NCBI RefSeq assembly: GCF_028330965.1
Contig: NZ_JAQMUB010000079.1
Location: forward strand, 30,007 to 94,006
Reading direction: 5' to 3'
Source of the DNA: Oscillatoria sp. CS-180
GTDB lineage: Bacteria; Cyanobacteriota; Cyanobacteriia; Phormidesmidales; Phormidesmidaceae
Length of the DNA: 64,000 nt
Shown here: piece by piece, positions 18,005-27,696 of the stretch
How the letters are laid out: every line of letters begins with the position of its first letter
How positions within the stretch are numbered: position 1 is the stretch's first letter
Position numbers and translations under genes: made by a program
Notes under the pieces: model-generated
What the model saw: the letters and a program-made list of their open reading frames with translations, nothing else
Told to the model about the DNA's origin: nothing
The model's database searches: none

Positions 18005-18103
18005 CTAGTCTTTAGAAATCCGGGGAGGTTCGCGAAACGCGATCGCAAAAAACAGCGTACCAATGATGCAAGTGAAAATAAAAATGTAAGCAACGGCTTC
18101 CAT
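18005..18103 (-). CDS. psbT: Photosystem II protein T
   Basis: This 32-residue membrane peptide reads MEAVAYIFIFTCIIGTLFFA and then ends in REPPRISKD, which is PsbT. It is a single transmembrane helix at the PSII dimer interface near D1 and CP47. A strong GGAGG lies before the ATG at 18103. It is downstream of psbB on the same strand, the order also found in plastids. A hairpin lies between the two genes and an intrinsic terminator lies after psbT. Confidence 0.97.
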   Translation of the reverse strand: MEAVAYIFIFTCIIGTLFFAIAFREPPRISKD

Positions 18104-18155
18104 CTTTAGGGCCTCCTACTCTACTTACTCTACGTTTAGTCTAAGGTATTTCGAT

Positions 18156-18210
18156 GAAAAAGCGTTCAGCTATTTAATATCCTTACTGAAAGGGAAAAAG
18201 CTGAACGCTT
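18156..18210 (-). terminator. Long hairpin between psbB and psbT
   Basis: On the minus strand, AAGCGTTCAGCT and AGCTGAACGCTT form perfect 12-bp arms around a 27-base loop, and TTTTC follows. It lies 31 bp past the psbB stop. It could be a partial terminator or a processing/stability element that sets the psbT level relative to psbB. Confidence 0.65.
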
Positions 18211-18240
18211 GATCAATTGATCTGCAAAGCTCAGAACTGC

Positions 18241-19773
18241 TTATACAGTCTCTTTGCTACGGGTCGAGCGGTCACCCACTTTCTGGAAGAAACCCCACTC
18301 CACCTGCTCGGCAGAAAGCTCGGGGTCGATACCTGCAAAGACGTCCCGGTATAGTGTCCGAGAACCATGCCAGATATGCCCAAAGAAGAAGAGCAGTGCG
18401 AAGACAGCATGAGCATAGGTGAACCAGCCACGGGGACTTGTCCGGAAGACACCGTCTGATTCTAGAGTTTCGCGATCGAACTCAAAAGGCTCACCGAGCT
18501 GCGCCTTACGAGCAATTCGCTTCACCTCAGCGGGATCCGTAACGGTCTCACCAGCACGCTCTCCACCGTAGAACGAAACGGTCACACCAGTTTGCTCAAA
18601 GCTGTACTTAGACTCAGCTCGACGGAAAGGAATATCGGCACGAACAATGCCATTTTTGTCGGTCAGAACGACCGGGAACGTCTCAAAGAAGTTAGGCAAA
18701 CGACGGACGCTCAGCACTCGGCCTTCGCCATCCTTGAAGACAGGGTGACCCAGCCAGCTGCGGGCAATCCCATCACCTTCGTTCATCGGCCCTACGCGGA
18801 ACAAACCACCCTTCGCAGGGCTGTTACCCACGTAATCGTAGAACGCCAGCTTCTCAGGAATAGCTGCATACGCCTCTTCAGCGGAAGCACCTGTTGCGGA
18901 AGCCGCTTGAGCGCGTCGCTGAATTTCTTCCTGGAAATAGCCACTATCCCACTGATAGCGAGTAGGGCCAAACAGTTCGATCGGCGTTGCTGCATTGCCG
19001 TACCACATCGTTCCGGCAACCACAAAAGCGGCGAAGAAGACAGCGGCAATACTACTAGACAGAACTGTTTCGATGTTACCCATCCGCAGAGCCTTGTAGA
19101 GACGCTGAGGAGGACGCACTGTCAAGTGAAACAATCCAGCGATGATGCCAACAATACCAGCAGCAATGTGGTGGGCAACAATGCCCCCAGGATTGAACGG
19201 GTTGAATCCGGCGGGTCCCCATTCAGGCGCTACCCCCTGAACGTGACCTGTGACGCCGTAAGGATCAGAAATCCACATGCCAGGTCCCCATAGACCTGTT
19301 AGGTGGAACGCGCCAAAGCCGAAGCACAGAAGACCCGATAAAAATAGATGAATACCGAACATCTTGGGCAAATCCAGAGCAGGCTCGCCTGTTCTGGGAT
19401 CGCGGAAGAGATCCAAATCCCAATACACCCAGTGCCAACAAGCCGCCAAGAACAGCAGACCCGAAAGCACGATATGCGCTGCGGCAACACCCTCAAAGCT
19501 CCAGAAGCCAGGATTGACAGCGGGCTCACCCGTAACGCTCCACCCCCCCCAGGACTGAGTGACTCCCAAGCGGGCCATGAAGGGAAGCACAAACATTCCC
19601 TGACGCCACATCGGATTCAAAACAGGATCACTGGGATCAAAGGTGGCTAACTCGAACAAAGCCATAGAGCCAGCCCAGCCTGCTACCAATGCCGTATGCA
19701 TGAGGTGAACAGATATTAGGCGACCAGGGTCGTTAAGAACGACCGTATGTACTCGATACCAGGGTAGTCCCAT
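18241..19773 (-). CDS. psbB: Photosystem II CP47 chlorophyll apoprotein
   Basis: This 510-residue core antenna protein of photosystem II starts with [19 protein letters not shown] and is conserved throughout. It has six transmembrane helices, chlorophyll-ligating histidines such as AAHIVLSG and HHIAAGIVG, and the large lumenal loop E between helices 5 and 6. The length equals the normal CP47 length (about 508-510). It is followed by psbT on the same strand. Upstream, across a 370-bp gap, lies a divergent ferredoxin gene. Confidence 0.99.
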   Translation of the reverse strand: MGLPWYRVHTVVLNDPGRLISVHLMHTALVAGWAGSMALFELATFDPSDPVLNPMWRQGMFVLPFMARLGVTQSWGGWSVTGEPAVNPGFWSFEGVAAAHIVLSGLLFLAACWHWVYWDLDLFRDPRTGEPALDLPKMFGIHLFLSGLLCFGFGAFHLTGLWGPGMWISDPYGVTGHVQGVAPEWGPAGFNPFNPGGIVAHHIAAGIVGIIAGLFHLTVRPPQRLYKALRMGNIETVLSSSIAAVFFAAFVVAGTMWYGNAATPIELFGPTRYQWDSGYFQEEIQRRAQAASATGASAEEAYAAIPEKLAFYDYVGNSPAKGGLFRVGPMNEGDGIARSWLGHPVFKDGEGRVLSVRRLPNFFETFPVVLTDKNGIVRADIPFRRAESKYSFEQTGVTVSFYGGERAGETVTDPAEVKRIARKAQLGEPFEFDRETLESDGVFRTSPRGWFTYAHAVFALLFFFGHIWHGSRTLYRDVFAGIDPELSAEQVEWGFFQKVGDRSTRSKETV

Positions 19774-20143
19774 CGACTACTCTCCTCCTCTTAGTTTCAA
19801 CAATTCCTTTTGCAGGTTTATTAAGAGTCATGATTATTGATAGCCTACCAGACTTGCCGCCTCCCAATCGCCCAGAGGGGACCCAAGAAGCTCATTCAGG
19901 TGATCGGTTCACCCACGCAAGACAAAAAAGATCAGATCCCATCTGGTCAGTTCGACCTTGCAATGATAAGTCTTGTAGACAAGATATAAAGAAGTGTAAC
20001 TAGTGTCACATCCCTACGCAATCGACTTCAGCGGATAAACGCTGACCCTGACCGCGATCGCAATTCGCTAGGATTGAGATCAAGGCAGTTTAGGGATGAA
20101 AACTAGCTGATTGAGCCAATTTGAATCCTTGAGGAGAACACTG
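19774..20143. other. Intergenic region between divergent psbB and ferredoxin genes
   Basis: This 370-bp region must hold the psbB promoter and leader and the ferredoxin promoter. I see no gene, clear operator or terminator. A GAGGAGAA ribosome site lies directly before the ferredoxin ATG. Confidence 0.5.
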
Positions 20144-20461
20144 ATGGCGGTTATTAAGTTTCTTGAAGAAGGGAAGGAGGCAAAGGAAGTTGTCGCAGCG
20201 GATGGGGCTAATCTCCGATACAAAGCGATGGAGAACGGGGTTGATATCTATACCTTTACTGGGAAGCTGACGAACTGTGGTGGTTATGGCCAATGTGGCA
20301 CCTGTGTCGTTGATGTCATTGAAGGTGCAGAAAATTTATCACCGCGTACCAAGGTTGAAGAGCGAAAGCTTCGTAAGCGTCCTGAGAGCTGTCGTCTGGC
20401 CTGTCAAGTCGTTGTTAATGGCCCTGTCACGGTGCAAACCAAACCTAAGAAGAAGAAATAG
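20144..20461 (+). CDS. 2Fe-2S ferredoxin
   Basis: This 105-residue ferredoxin has the cluster-binding pattern [11 protein letters not shown] near residues 44-54 (C-x5-C-x2-C) and the fourth ligand in CRLAC near residue 85. The spacing is that of plant/adrenodoxin-fold ferredoxins but differs from the photosynthetic PetF (C-x4-C-x2-C), so it is probably a specialised electron carrier. The C terminus is Lys-rich (KPKKKK). The ATG at 20144 has GAGGAG in front; the open frame upstream is not conserved. It lies between psbB and psbM. Confidence 0.93.
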   Translation: MAVIKFLEEGKEAKEVVAADGANLRYKAMENGVDIYTFTGKLTNCGGYGQCGTCVVDVIEGAENLSPRTKVEERKLRKRPESCRLACQVVVNGPVTVQTKPKKKK

Positions 20462-20593
20462 GTCATCAACGTTTGCGCTTATGTGAGTTAGGTGCTTGGG
20501 TTTTTGGGGAAGGACGAAGACTAAACGATTCGTTAGCGCGATAGCGTAGACTGTAGATGCTGATGTTGTGCTTGAGAGTTAAGGTTTTACATC

Positions 20594-20704
20594 ATGGAAG
20601 TTAATAATCTAGGCTTTGTCGCGAGCATTTTGTTTGTTTTAGTGCCCACGGTCTTTCTTCTCATTCTGTATATTCAGACTTCTAGTAAGCAGACAGGTTC
20701 TTAA
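20594..20704 (+). CDS. psbM: Photosystem II protein M
   Basis: This 36-residue single-helix peptide begins [19 protein letters not shown] and ends [11 protein letters not shown], which matches PsbM. It sits at the centre of the PSII dimer interface. It follows the ferredoxin gene by 132 bp on the same strand. An intrinsic terminator about 130 bp downstream probably ends its transcript. Confidence 0.97.
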   Translation: MEVNNLGFVASILFVLVPTVFLLILYIQTSSKQTGS

Positions 20705-20837
20705 GTTCGATCAGATTTTGTTTCACAAGTTAGGCCTCTGTCTTAGCCAAATAAGGCGGTTTAGACTGGGGTCTATGCTTGATTGCATCGCCAGCTCGAT
20801 GCAGAAAAAGGCTTGAACCTTTGACTAATCACACTGT

Positions 20838-20879
20838 TTTGGGCTGTTTGTTCGTTGAGAATAGGCAGCCCAAATTTTT
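20838..20879 (+). terminator. Intrinsic terminator after psbM
   Basis: TTTGGGCTG and CAGCCCAAA form perfect 9-bp arms around a 19-base loop, followed by TTTTT. It lies in the 348-bp gap 20705-21052, where I otherwise see nothing. Confidence 0.8.
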
Positions 20880-21052
20880 GCCGATGGCATCAAAATGCCC
20901 TAACTAAAAAGTGGTCGTTTCTGCTGGTTGAGTTGAAGCGGAAAATCTCCGCAACCCTGTGTCATTGTTGAACGACTTCCCTAGAGGGTGAAGTCAGTAT
21001 TGAACAGACTACCGATAAACTACAGCTTGAGACCTGATCGCTGAGTAAGCGT

Positions 21053-21814
21053 TCAAAGCGTGAGTAGCTGTTGAGCGATCGCCACACTGAAATACGCCTG
21101 GTTCATAGACATCCCTTGCAAAACTTGGCAAGGATGGGTTGGCTCTCCTAAGTGATTGAGAACCAAAGACGCTTTTGAAAAGTTCTGCTGCACCGTGTAG
21201 CCATTGATAGTCACTACTGTTTTCAAGCCTGCACCGGTGGCCGCAGCCAGGCCATGTTCAGTATCTTCAATCACGATGCAGTGGCTTGATGAAAGAGCCG
21301 TTTTGTCGAGGACGTAGTGATAAATATCGGGCGCTGGTTTTTTATGCGGCACGATATCACCCGCCGCAATGACTGCAAACCAGTTAGCTGCTTCAGGATC
21401 GAGCGCTGTTTCTAACAAGGTAAGAGCATTTTCTAAGCGACTGGTGGTGGCGATCGCCAAACAAAGACCCGCTCGTCTTGCTTCAGAAATTAGCCTCTCG
21501 ACGCCGGGCCTCAGCTGAATATTGCCAGTCTTCAGCAGAGCCGTGTAGCGTTCAGTTTTAGTGCGATGGAGATCAGCGATGAATTCCGTCCAATTGTGGA
21601 TTTCCGGAACATGCGGTGAGTAGTGCTCAATGAAATAGCGAATGCGCTCTTTGCCCCCTGCTACCTGCAGGAGATCGCCATAAAGCGCCGTTGACCAGTG
21701 CCAGTTCAGACCTGCGGCTTGAAAAGTTTGATTAAAAGCAACGCGATGTCCATCCCGTTCAGTTTCTGCCAAAGTCCCATCGACGTCAAAGATGATGGCT
21801 TCGAGCGTAGTCAT
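21053..21814 (-). CDS. HAD hydrolase, CbbY/beta-phosphoglucomutase-like
   Basis: This 253-residue protein begins with HAD motif I (IIFDVDGTLAETERDGHRVAFN), where DGTLAETE plus the following His and Phe-Asn are typical of CbbY-type sugar phosphatases. Motif II lies in AIATTSR near residue 120, the lysine motif in AGDIVPHKKPAPDIY and motif IV in IVIEDTEHGLAAA. CbbY-like enzymes clear xylulose-1,5-bisphosphate or similar sugar phosphates; the exact substrate here is inferred from similarity only. The gene is alone on its strand apart from a possible 35-codon gene upstream. Confidence 0.87.
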   Translation of the reverse strand: MTTLEAIIFDVDGTLAETERDGHRVAFNQTFQAAGLNWHWSTALYGDLLQVAGGKERIRYFIEHYSPHVPEIHNWTEFIADLHRTKTERYTALLKTGNIQLRPGVERLISEARRAGLCLAIATTSRLENALTLLETALDPEAANWFAVIAAGDIVPHKKPAPDIYHYVLDKTALSSSHCIVIEDTEHGLAAATGAGLKTVVTINGYTVQQNFSKASLVLNHLGEPTHPCQVLQGMSMNQAYFSVAIAQQLLTL

Positions 21815-21862
21815 GAATAATCTCTGTCAGGAAGATTCGCTGCGATCGCCATACTCTCATGT

Positions 21863-21970
21863 TTAGCGATCGCTAGATGAAGAGACAATGACGCGCCAAG
21901 CAATAAACAGAAGGAACGACACATATCCAATCACAAATATCCACTCCTGAAGCGTATCTCTTGGAAACAT
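21863..21970 (-). CDS. Possible 35-residue single-pass membrane protein
   Basis: An ATG at 21970 opens a 35-codon frame. It encodes a short polar N terminus (MFPRDTLQEW), one hydrophobic helix of about 18 residues (IFVIGYVSFLLFIAW) and a basic/Ser tail ending in SSSSDR. The topology is like that of the small thylakoid subunits in this window, but it does not match PsbT, PsbM, PsbX, PetN or PetM as I know them. A weak AGAGAG lies before the ATG. It is 48 bp upstream of the HAD gene on the same strand. Confidence 0.45.
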   Translation of the reverse strand: MFPRDTLQEWIFVIGYVSFLLFIAWRVIVSSSSDR

Positions 21971-22323
21971 TGCTCTCTCTGTGAGGGAAATAAGGGGGAA
22001 ATGTGAAAAAGGATGCAGTTTGGTCCTGCGCAACAGGAGGAAGACAATAGCAAGAAGGAGGACTGCAATTATTTACGCAGTAACAACAATTATGGTTCTG
22101 TAGTTACCCCGTCACCCACTTCAGGGTCATTTTCTCATACCATCACAGCAGCTTATCCCCAAACGCTCACCGACCGTGGATATAGCCCTCGTCGTTCCGC
22201 TAAGGCAAGACGACAACCTATTCGGTGATGTGCTCAATATCTGAACGCTGCGCTAACGTGCCGCCGCATCGTGAAGGTCCCTTAACGCCAGCCTAAACCT
22301 CTAACCTCGTATAAGCTTTGGTC
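21971..22323. other. Intergenic region before the P-loop gene at 22324
   Basis: This 353-bp region has no convincing gene. A 71-codon open frame at 22013-22228 has an atypical, low-quality composition. It must contain the promoter of the gene at 22324. Confidence 0.4.
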
Positions 22324-24438
22324 ATGGAGAACTTGACCTGGATCGAAGGCACAACTCGCAGTGGCAAAACAGCCCAGCTGCTAGCCCATTTATCGGGGCT
22401 GGCTGAACGCGATCGCGTCGAGACCGGAACCGTGTTTCTGATGTTTGCGGCTAACGGAGATAACCGCTTAGTCCTAGCTGACCGCTTGGCGGAGACAATT
22501 CCTGCTAGCGTGCCCGTAACCACCTCAACGCCAGCCGGCTTCATTCAAAACGAAGTCGCTTTATTCTGGCCTGTGTTAGTCGAGGCCTTGGGTCTGAGTC
22601 CACAGTTTCCCATGAAGCTGCGCCCCGAAAACGAGCAGGAACTGGCAACTCAGGTCTGGCGAAGTGAGCTTGAAGGAGATGCCCTATTGGTTCCCGGCTG
22701 GACAGAAGCACAGACCGTCCGGCGATCGCTTGATTTCCTGTTGCTTGCAGCCAACAGTGGCATTCCGGCGGAGGACCTCTCCACGCTTTTACCAGAAGGT
22801 ATGCCCAACGGCATTGCTCCGGTCGAAGTCTGGGAGGCGATCGCGCAAGCAATTGTCACCTGGCGAGATTGGTGTCTCAAGCGAGGCTTCTTGACTTACA
22901 GCATCGCGACAGAACTCTATTGGCGCTACCTCTTACCGCATTCGCTCTATCTCGAAAAGTTTACTCAGCGATTCTGTGGTGTCTTGGCGGACGACTTGGA
23001 TGAATATCCGGCCATTTTTCGCATGATTCTGGCGCATGCAGACAGCTTGGGATTACCGACTGCCATCACATGGAATCCCTATGGCAAAGTCCGGCTAGGT
23101 GTTGGTGCCGATCCTGGTGCCTTAGAGAAGCTGCGGAATCAGGCAACCGTGCTGGATGACACATCAAATATTGCCTCAGATACCATCGCAGCAACTTGGG
23201 GTGAACTCCTTGTCACCGCTGTGCTCGACCCTGTGGCCGTACCTGAGCCTATCGAAGCTATCCAGGTCATTCAATCAACATCAAGAGGAGAGCTGTTGCG
23301 TAGAACTGCCGAAGCGATCGCCCAAGCGATTCAGCAGGAAGCAATGACGCCGGGAGAGATCGCCGTAATTGGTCCTGGATTCGACGCGATCGCCCGCTAC
23401 ACCCTAGCTGAGATCCTCCAAAAACAGGGCATTCCCGTGGTCTCCTTGAACGACCAGCGCCCCCTAGTCAGTACACCGTTAGTGCGATCAGTTCTGACCT
23501 TAATTCCCTTCATCTATTCCGGATTGGGACGATTCCTTGACAAGGATGCCGTCGCTGAGATGCTGGTTGTTCTCAGTCAGTCTGCTCAAGGCAGCCCTAA
23601 CCAGTCCTGGTTTGAGCGCGTACAAATTGATCCGGTGCGGGCAGAATTGATTGTCGACCATTGCTTCCAACCGGATCTCGAACATCCTGACCTGCTGGAA
23701 GTGACTGAATTTCCTCGTTGGGATCGACTGGGATATCAGGCAACAGAGGCATACAACACCCTACGAGAGTGGATTGCTCAACAGCGGCAAGCGCGTCAGC
23801 AGCGCCTCATCACAAGTCCCGTAAGCCTGATTGATAGAGCCATCCAATCTTTCTTGTGGCGCGGCAACTATTTACCCTATGACCAGTTGGCTGCTCTACG
23901 AGAACTGGTTGAGACGGCACAGCACTTTTGGGAAGTACAGGGCCGTCTGCAACTACAGCGGCGGTTCTCCAGCGATGCTCTAGACACCGAATTGTCCCCC
24001 GAAGGACGATTTCTGCATTTGCTGCGTCAAGGTATCGTTACCGCCAATCCCTTTCCGGTCAAACCTTTGGAGCAGGGGCAGCAGGGAATTACCCTCTCAA
24101 CGGTTTTTCAATATCGCTCACAGCGGCTAACGCATCGTTGGCAATTTTGGCTGGATGCAGGATCACCGCGATGGCTTACAGGGACTGACGCTCTCTTTGG
24201 CTATCCCATTTTCCTGGAAGGTCGGCAAGGTCGTCCGTGGACAGCAGACTTTATTGAACAAAGTCATGAGGCCCGTCTAGAACGCATCTTGCGGGATCTA
24301 TTGGGCCGCGCGACCGAGCAGGTCATTCTCTGTCACAGCGATCTGGCTGTTAATGGACAAGAACAAACTGGACCGCTCCTGACCTTAATCGATGTTGCAG
24401 AGGAGTGGTCACTGGCGACTTTGGAGACCGCCCCTTAG
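22324..24438 (+). CDS. P-loop protein resembling AddB/UvrD-type recombination helicases
   Basis: This 704-residue protein begins with a Walker A-like loop, EGTTRSGKT, near residue 8. A later segment (CGVLADDLDEYP near residue 220) resembles a Walker B of superfamily I helicases. Residues 310-370 read like motif IV/V (RRTAEAIAQAI, then EIAVIGPGFDAIARY). The C-terminal VILCHSDLAVNGQEQTGPLL segment is well ordered. The arrangement resembles AddB or helicase-like recombinases. No Fe-S cysteines or PD-(D/E)XK nuclease site is evident. A DNA repair role is inferred. The ATG at 22324 is preferred over the in-frame TTG at 22318. It overlaps the next gene by 4 bp, tail to tail. Confidence 0.7.
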   Translation: MENLTWIEGTTRSGKTAQLLAHLSGLAERDRVETGTVFLMFAANGDNRLVLADRLAETIPASVPVTTSTPAGFIQNEVALFWPVLVEALGLSPQFPMKLRPENEQELATQVWRSELEGDALLVPGWTEAQTVRRSLDFLLLAANSGIPAEDLSTLLPEGMPNGIAPVEVWEAIAQAIVTWRDWCLKRGFLTYSIATELYWRYLLPHSLYLEKFTQRFCGVLADDLDEYPAIFRMILAHADSLGLPTAITWNPYGKVRLGVGADPGALEKLRNQATVLDDTSNIASDTIAATWGELLVTAVLDPVAVPEPIEAIQVIQSTSRGELLRRTAEAIAQAIQQEAMTPGEIAVIGPGFDAIARYTLAEILQKQGIPVVSLNDQRPLVSTPLVRSVLTLIPFIYSGLGRFLDKDAVAEMLVVLSQSAQGSPNQSWFERVQIDPVRAELIVDHCFQPDLEHPDLLEVTEFPRWDRLGYQATEAYNTLREWIAQQRQARQQRLITSPVSLIDRAIQSFLWRGNYLPYDQLAALRELVETAQHFWEVQGRLQLQRRFSSDALDTELSPEGRFLHLLRQGIVTANPFPVKPLEQGQQGITLSTVFQYRSQRLTHRWQFWLDAGSPRWLTGTDALFGYPIFLEGRQGRPWTADFIEQSHEARLERILRDLLGRATEQVILCHSDLAVNGQEQTGPLLTLIDVAEEWSLATLETAP

Positions 24439-25430
24439 GACGGGTCGTTCGGTAACTTAAGCGGCTGAATGGGTTGTGAGGGCTGCGATCGCCGACGAGC
24501 CCGATGGGTACGGTTTTGGGCAACCGATGGGTCAGCAGTAGCGGAAGACTGGACCGTTTGGATCTGTCGTAGCTTATGCAGCTCGCGCTTATAGCGATCG
24601 CGCTCGGCAGCAACGGCTTGATAACGCTGTCGAAGCTGAGCCTCCTGTTCGACGTGGTCCATCAACATCGCTTCTAGCTCATGAATACGATGCTCCTGCC
24701 GATGCAAAGCCATCTCCAACACACCCGTGTCGGCATCGCCATCCCCCACAGAATCCATCACATCTTCTGGATCTAAGATCGACATGGATTCTCGGGTATT
24801 GGCATCTTCCTCTACGGAATCGGCCTGAGTTGTTGCATCCGTTTCCTGAAAAGCTTCTAAATCGGCGATCATCGCCTGAATCGTCTTAATAATTTGACTC
24901 AAATGGGTGTGATGTCCACCTAGATCTGATTTCAGGCTAGTTAGGTGCTGCTTAGCGGCACTCAGATGTTGACTGAGGTTAACTGACATGGAACGGGCCA
25001 CCATCACCTCGGCTTCCAAAGCTAGCTGATAGTCTGGTGATTCTTTGTTTGCGCCTTTGCCAGATTGTTGCTGCTGCCCCAAATACTGTAAGTACCCCTG
25101 CAGTTCTGCATTGGTTTGATGGAACTGAATATTGAGGTAGTCAAACTCTTGCTGTTGATGATCAATCAGCTCGTTCAAGCGATAGCCCATGACGCTGAGG
25201 AGATGATTTTGCACCTCGGTAAACTGAGCAAGTTGCTGCTTTAAATGAGCGATCGCCTGCTGCTGAACATTCGCATATTTCTCAGTATTAGCAAGCTGAG
25301 TCTCAACCCATTGCTTATCTCGAACTTGAGCGGTCAATTCGTCAAGCGAACCTAAAGCCTGATCTAGAGCCTGCTGTAGTAGACACACCCGCTGAACAAG
25401 TTTGAAATCCAGAGAATTGCTCTGTTGCAT
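24435..25430 (-). CDS. Coiled-coil protein of unknown function
   Basis: I do not recognise the family. The 331-residue product is dominated by Gln- and Leu-rich heptads (residues about 10-120 and 155-195), an acidic linker (residues about 195-230) and a second coiled coil (about 235-290). A basic tail with RTHRARRRSQ and SQPIQPLKLPNDPS follows. There is no signal peptide or membrane segment. The architecture suggests a cytoplasmic structural, scaffold or nucleoid-associated role, but that is inference from composition only. It converges with the P-loop gene. Confidence 0.7.
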   Translation of the reverse strand: MQQSNSLDFKLVQRVCLLQQALDQALGSLDELTAQVRDKQWVETQLANTEKYANVQQQAIAHLKQQLAQFTEVQNHLLSVMGYRLNELIDHQQQEFDYLNIQFHQTNAELQGYLQYLGQQQQSGKGANKESPDYQLALEAEVMVARSMSVNLSQHLSAAKQHLTSLKSDLGGHHTHLSQIIKTIQAMIADLEAFQETDATTQADSVEEDANTRESMSILDPEDVMDSVGDGDADTGVLEMALHRQEHRIHELEAMLMDHVEQEAQLRQRYQAVAAERDRYKRELHKLRQIQTVQSSATADPSVAQNRTHRARRRSQPSQPIQPLKLPNDPS

Positions 25431-25698
25431 AGTTGAGAATTAACTACGATTTGGCGGGCAATGTGAAAGCTTGAAGACTCAATTTATCAGAGCTGGCAGG
25501 AGAATGTTGTCTGGTACACAACACCTGTAGTGTAGAGAGACAATTCTTTACCAAGATGCACGGATGCAGTAATGTTTAGGAAAATCTAGAAATTGTTCAA
25601 ACAACCGTAGGAACACTGATATTTGAGCACTGTAGACACGCTGTTTTTCTGAAATTGTCGTGCGATACGATGACTTCACTTTCACACCTTAGAATGGG

Positions 25699-26532
25699 AT
25701 GACTTTCTCTGCACGACCTCGAAAACAATTTGGGCAGCATTGGCTTCAGAGTGAAACGGTTTTATCCAAAATTGTTGAGGCAGCAGCTCTAAAAAATGAC
25801 GATTGCATCCTGGAGATTGGTCCAGGCACAGGGGTGCTGACTCATCGGCTGTTATCCCAGGCGCAGCAAGTCGTAGCGGTCGAAATCGATTATGACCTGT
25901 GTCACAAACTCGTCGCAAAATTTGCTGGAGCGCAAAATCTGTTGCTGCTGCAGGGCGATTTCTTGACCATGAACTTAACCGAAAAGCTCTCAGGCTCAGG
26001 ATTTCAGGATCCGAATAAAGTTGTTGCCAACATTCCTTACTACATTACGGGACCGATTTTAGAGCGTTTGCTGGGAACGATTATTCAACCTCAAATCGCT
26101 TCTTTCGACCAGATTGTCTTGCTCGTTCAACAGGACATTGCTAATCGCCTCTGTGCTCAATCTGGAACCAAAACTTTTGGTGGCTTAACAGTCAAAGTGC
26201 AATACCTAGCAGATTGCGAAATCATCTGTTCAGTGCCACCCAAAGCTTTCCATCCGCCACCCAAGGTTTGGTCAGCCGTCATTCGGCTATCTCCGCGTCC
26301 ATTCCCCTTACAGGCTCAAGATCCTCAGCTGTTGCAACAGCTTGTGAAATTGGGGTTTGCTAATAAGCGCAAGATGCTGCGGAACAATCTGTCGTCCATA
26401 ATTGAGCGATCGCAGCTACTGGCATTGTTTGAAATGCTAAACATTGCTGACAACGTGCGAGCAGAAGACCTGTCTGTGGCAGAGTGGGTGTCGTTGAGTA
26501 ATAAGATGCTTGAGCAAGGGCATCTCACGTGA
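25699..26532 (+). CDS. rsmA: 16S rRNA dimethyladenosine transferase
   Basis: This 277-residue protein has the RsmA/KsgA pattern. The N-terminal RKQFGQHWL segment is followed by the SAM-binding motif ILEIGPGTGVLTHRLL near residue 38 and the catalytic NIPYYI near residue 112. It dimethylates two adjacent adenosines near the 3' end of 16S rRNA during small-subunit maturation. Its stop overlaps a possible GTG start of the next frame (GTGA). ispE follows within 66 bp, so the two form an operon, an arrangement common in bacteria. Confidence 0.96.
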   Translation: MTFSARPRKQFGQHWLQSETVLSKIVEAAALKNDDCILEIGPGTGVLTHRLLSQAQQVVAVEIDYDLCHKLVAKFAGAQNLLLLQGDFLTMNLTEKLSGSGFQDPNKVVANIPYYITGPILERLLGTIIQPQIASFDQIVLLVQQDIANRLCAQSGTKTFGGLTVKVQYLADCEIICSVPPKAFHPPPKVWSAVIRLSPRPFPLQAQDPQLLQQLVKLGFANKRKMLRNNLSSIIERSQLLALFEMLNIADNVRAEDLSVAEWVSLSNKMLEQGHLT

Positions 26533-26597
26533 AGACTGGATGCAGCTCCGGTTTTCTAGATCTAAAGGGCCATTTTCGGAGACAGCAGCAAAACGAT

Positions 26598-27542
26598 ATG
26601 GATTCCTATTCTCTCTCCGCCGCCGCCAAAATCAATTTGTATTTGGAGGTCATCGGCGATCGCCCAGACGGCTATCACGAATTGGTGATGGTGATGCAAA
26701 GCGTCAGCTTGTCAGATCGACTGACGCTGCGACGTCTAAACGTTCCTGCGATTCGGCTGAACTGCGATCATCCTCTAGTCCCCAACGATTCCAGTAACCT
26801 TGTACACAAGGCTGTGGTTCTACTCCAGTCTCGGTTTCCTCAGGCTTGGAAGCAGTACGGAGGCGTTGAAATTACCCTTGAGAAAAATATTCCTGTCGGA
26901 GCCGGCCTGGCTGGGGGGTCTACGAATGCGGCAGCAACGCTCATCGGCTTAGATATGCTGTGGCAGTTGGGACTGACCCAAATTGAGCTACAGACATTAG
27001 GCGCCGAGTTGGGTTCAGATGTCCCTTTTTGTATCGCCGGGGGGACCGCGATCGCGACCGGACGGGGCGAACAAGTCGATTCGCTGTATGGCATCGACAA
27101 CCTCTATGTTGTATTGGCGAAGTATCAAAATTTATCCGTCTCGACCCCGTGGGCCTATCAGACCTATCGACAGCAGTTTGCCTCAACTTATGTCAGCGTC
27201 AGCGTCGAGCGAGAAAGTCGTCAAGAAGCACTGCGCTCAGGTGCAATGGTGGCAGCTATTTCCCATCAGAACGGTTCTGAGATTGGGGAACATCTGCATA
27301 ACGACCTCGAAAAAGTTGTATTGCCGGCTCATCCCGATGTGCAAAAGCTGAAGGAGACGATGGTGAGTTGTGGCGGTTTGGGAACGTTGATGTCTGGCTC
27401 AGGCCCAACGGTGTTTACCCTAACGGCAACTCAGGCTGAAGCTGAAGCGATCGCAGAGCAAACCCGAAGTCGTCTGTCTGATCCCGATTTGCAGCTGTGG
27501 GTAACGTCGTTTACGCCAACGAGCATTCAGATGGTGACGTAA
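26598..27542 (+). CDS. ispE: 4-diphosphocytidyl-2-C-methyl-D-erythritol kinase
   Basis: This 314-residue GHMP kinase phosphorylates CDP-methylerythritol in the MEP isoprenoid pathway, which supplies carotenoid, phytol and quinone side chains. The signature AAAKINLYLEVIGDRPDGYHEL lies near residue 8, the ATP loop PVGAGLAGGSTNAAATL near residue 103 and the C-terminal GSGPTVF near residue 272. The ATG at 26598 fits the family N terminus. A GTG at 26529, overlapping the rsmA stop, would add 23 unconserved residues. Confidence 0.95.
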   Translation: MDSYSLSAAAKINLYLEVIGDRPDGYHELVMVMQSVSLSDRLTLRRLNVPAIRLNCDHPLVPNDSSNLVHKAVVLLQSRFPQAWKQYGGVEITLEKNIPVGAGLAGGSTNAAATLIGLDMLWQLGLTQIELQTLGAELGSDVPFCIAGGTAIATGRGEQVDSLYGIDNLYVVLAKYQNLSVSTPWAYQTYRQQFASTYVSVSVERESRQEALRSGAMVAAISHQNGSEIGEHLHNDLEKVVLPAHPDVQKLKETMVSCGGLGTLMSGSGPTVFTLTATQAEAEAIAEQTRSRLSDPDLQLWVTSFTPTSIQMVT

Positions 27543-27696
27543 TTGAAGATTGAGGTTACAGTCCACTTTGATAACTCAAATGTCACTAATTGCGCGGGTC
27601 GGGGTAGGCTTGACCTTTTGAGTAGCAACGACAAACAAAGCCTAGCTTTTTCAGATGCAAAGATTACTCGACATCATTGAGAGGTAGCGGCACAGG

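Noticed and set aside
18592..19293. 233-codon plus-strand frame
   Set aside because: It lies antisense within psbB, a certain gene, and does not resemble a protein family.
22013..22228. 71-codon plus-strand frame in an intergenic region
   Set aside because: The composition is unlike the neighbours and no family or clear ribosome site was seen.
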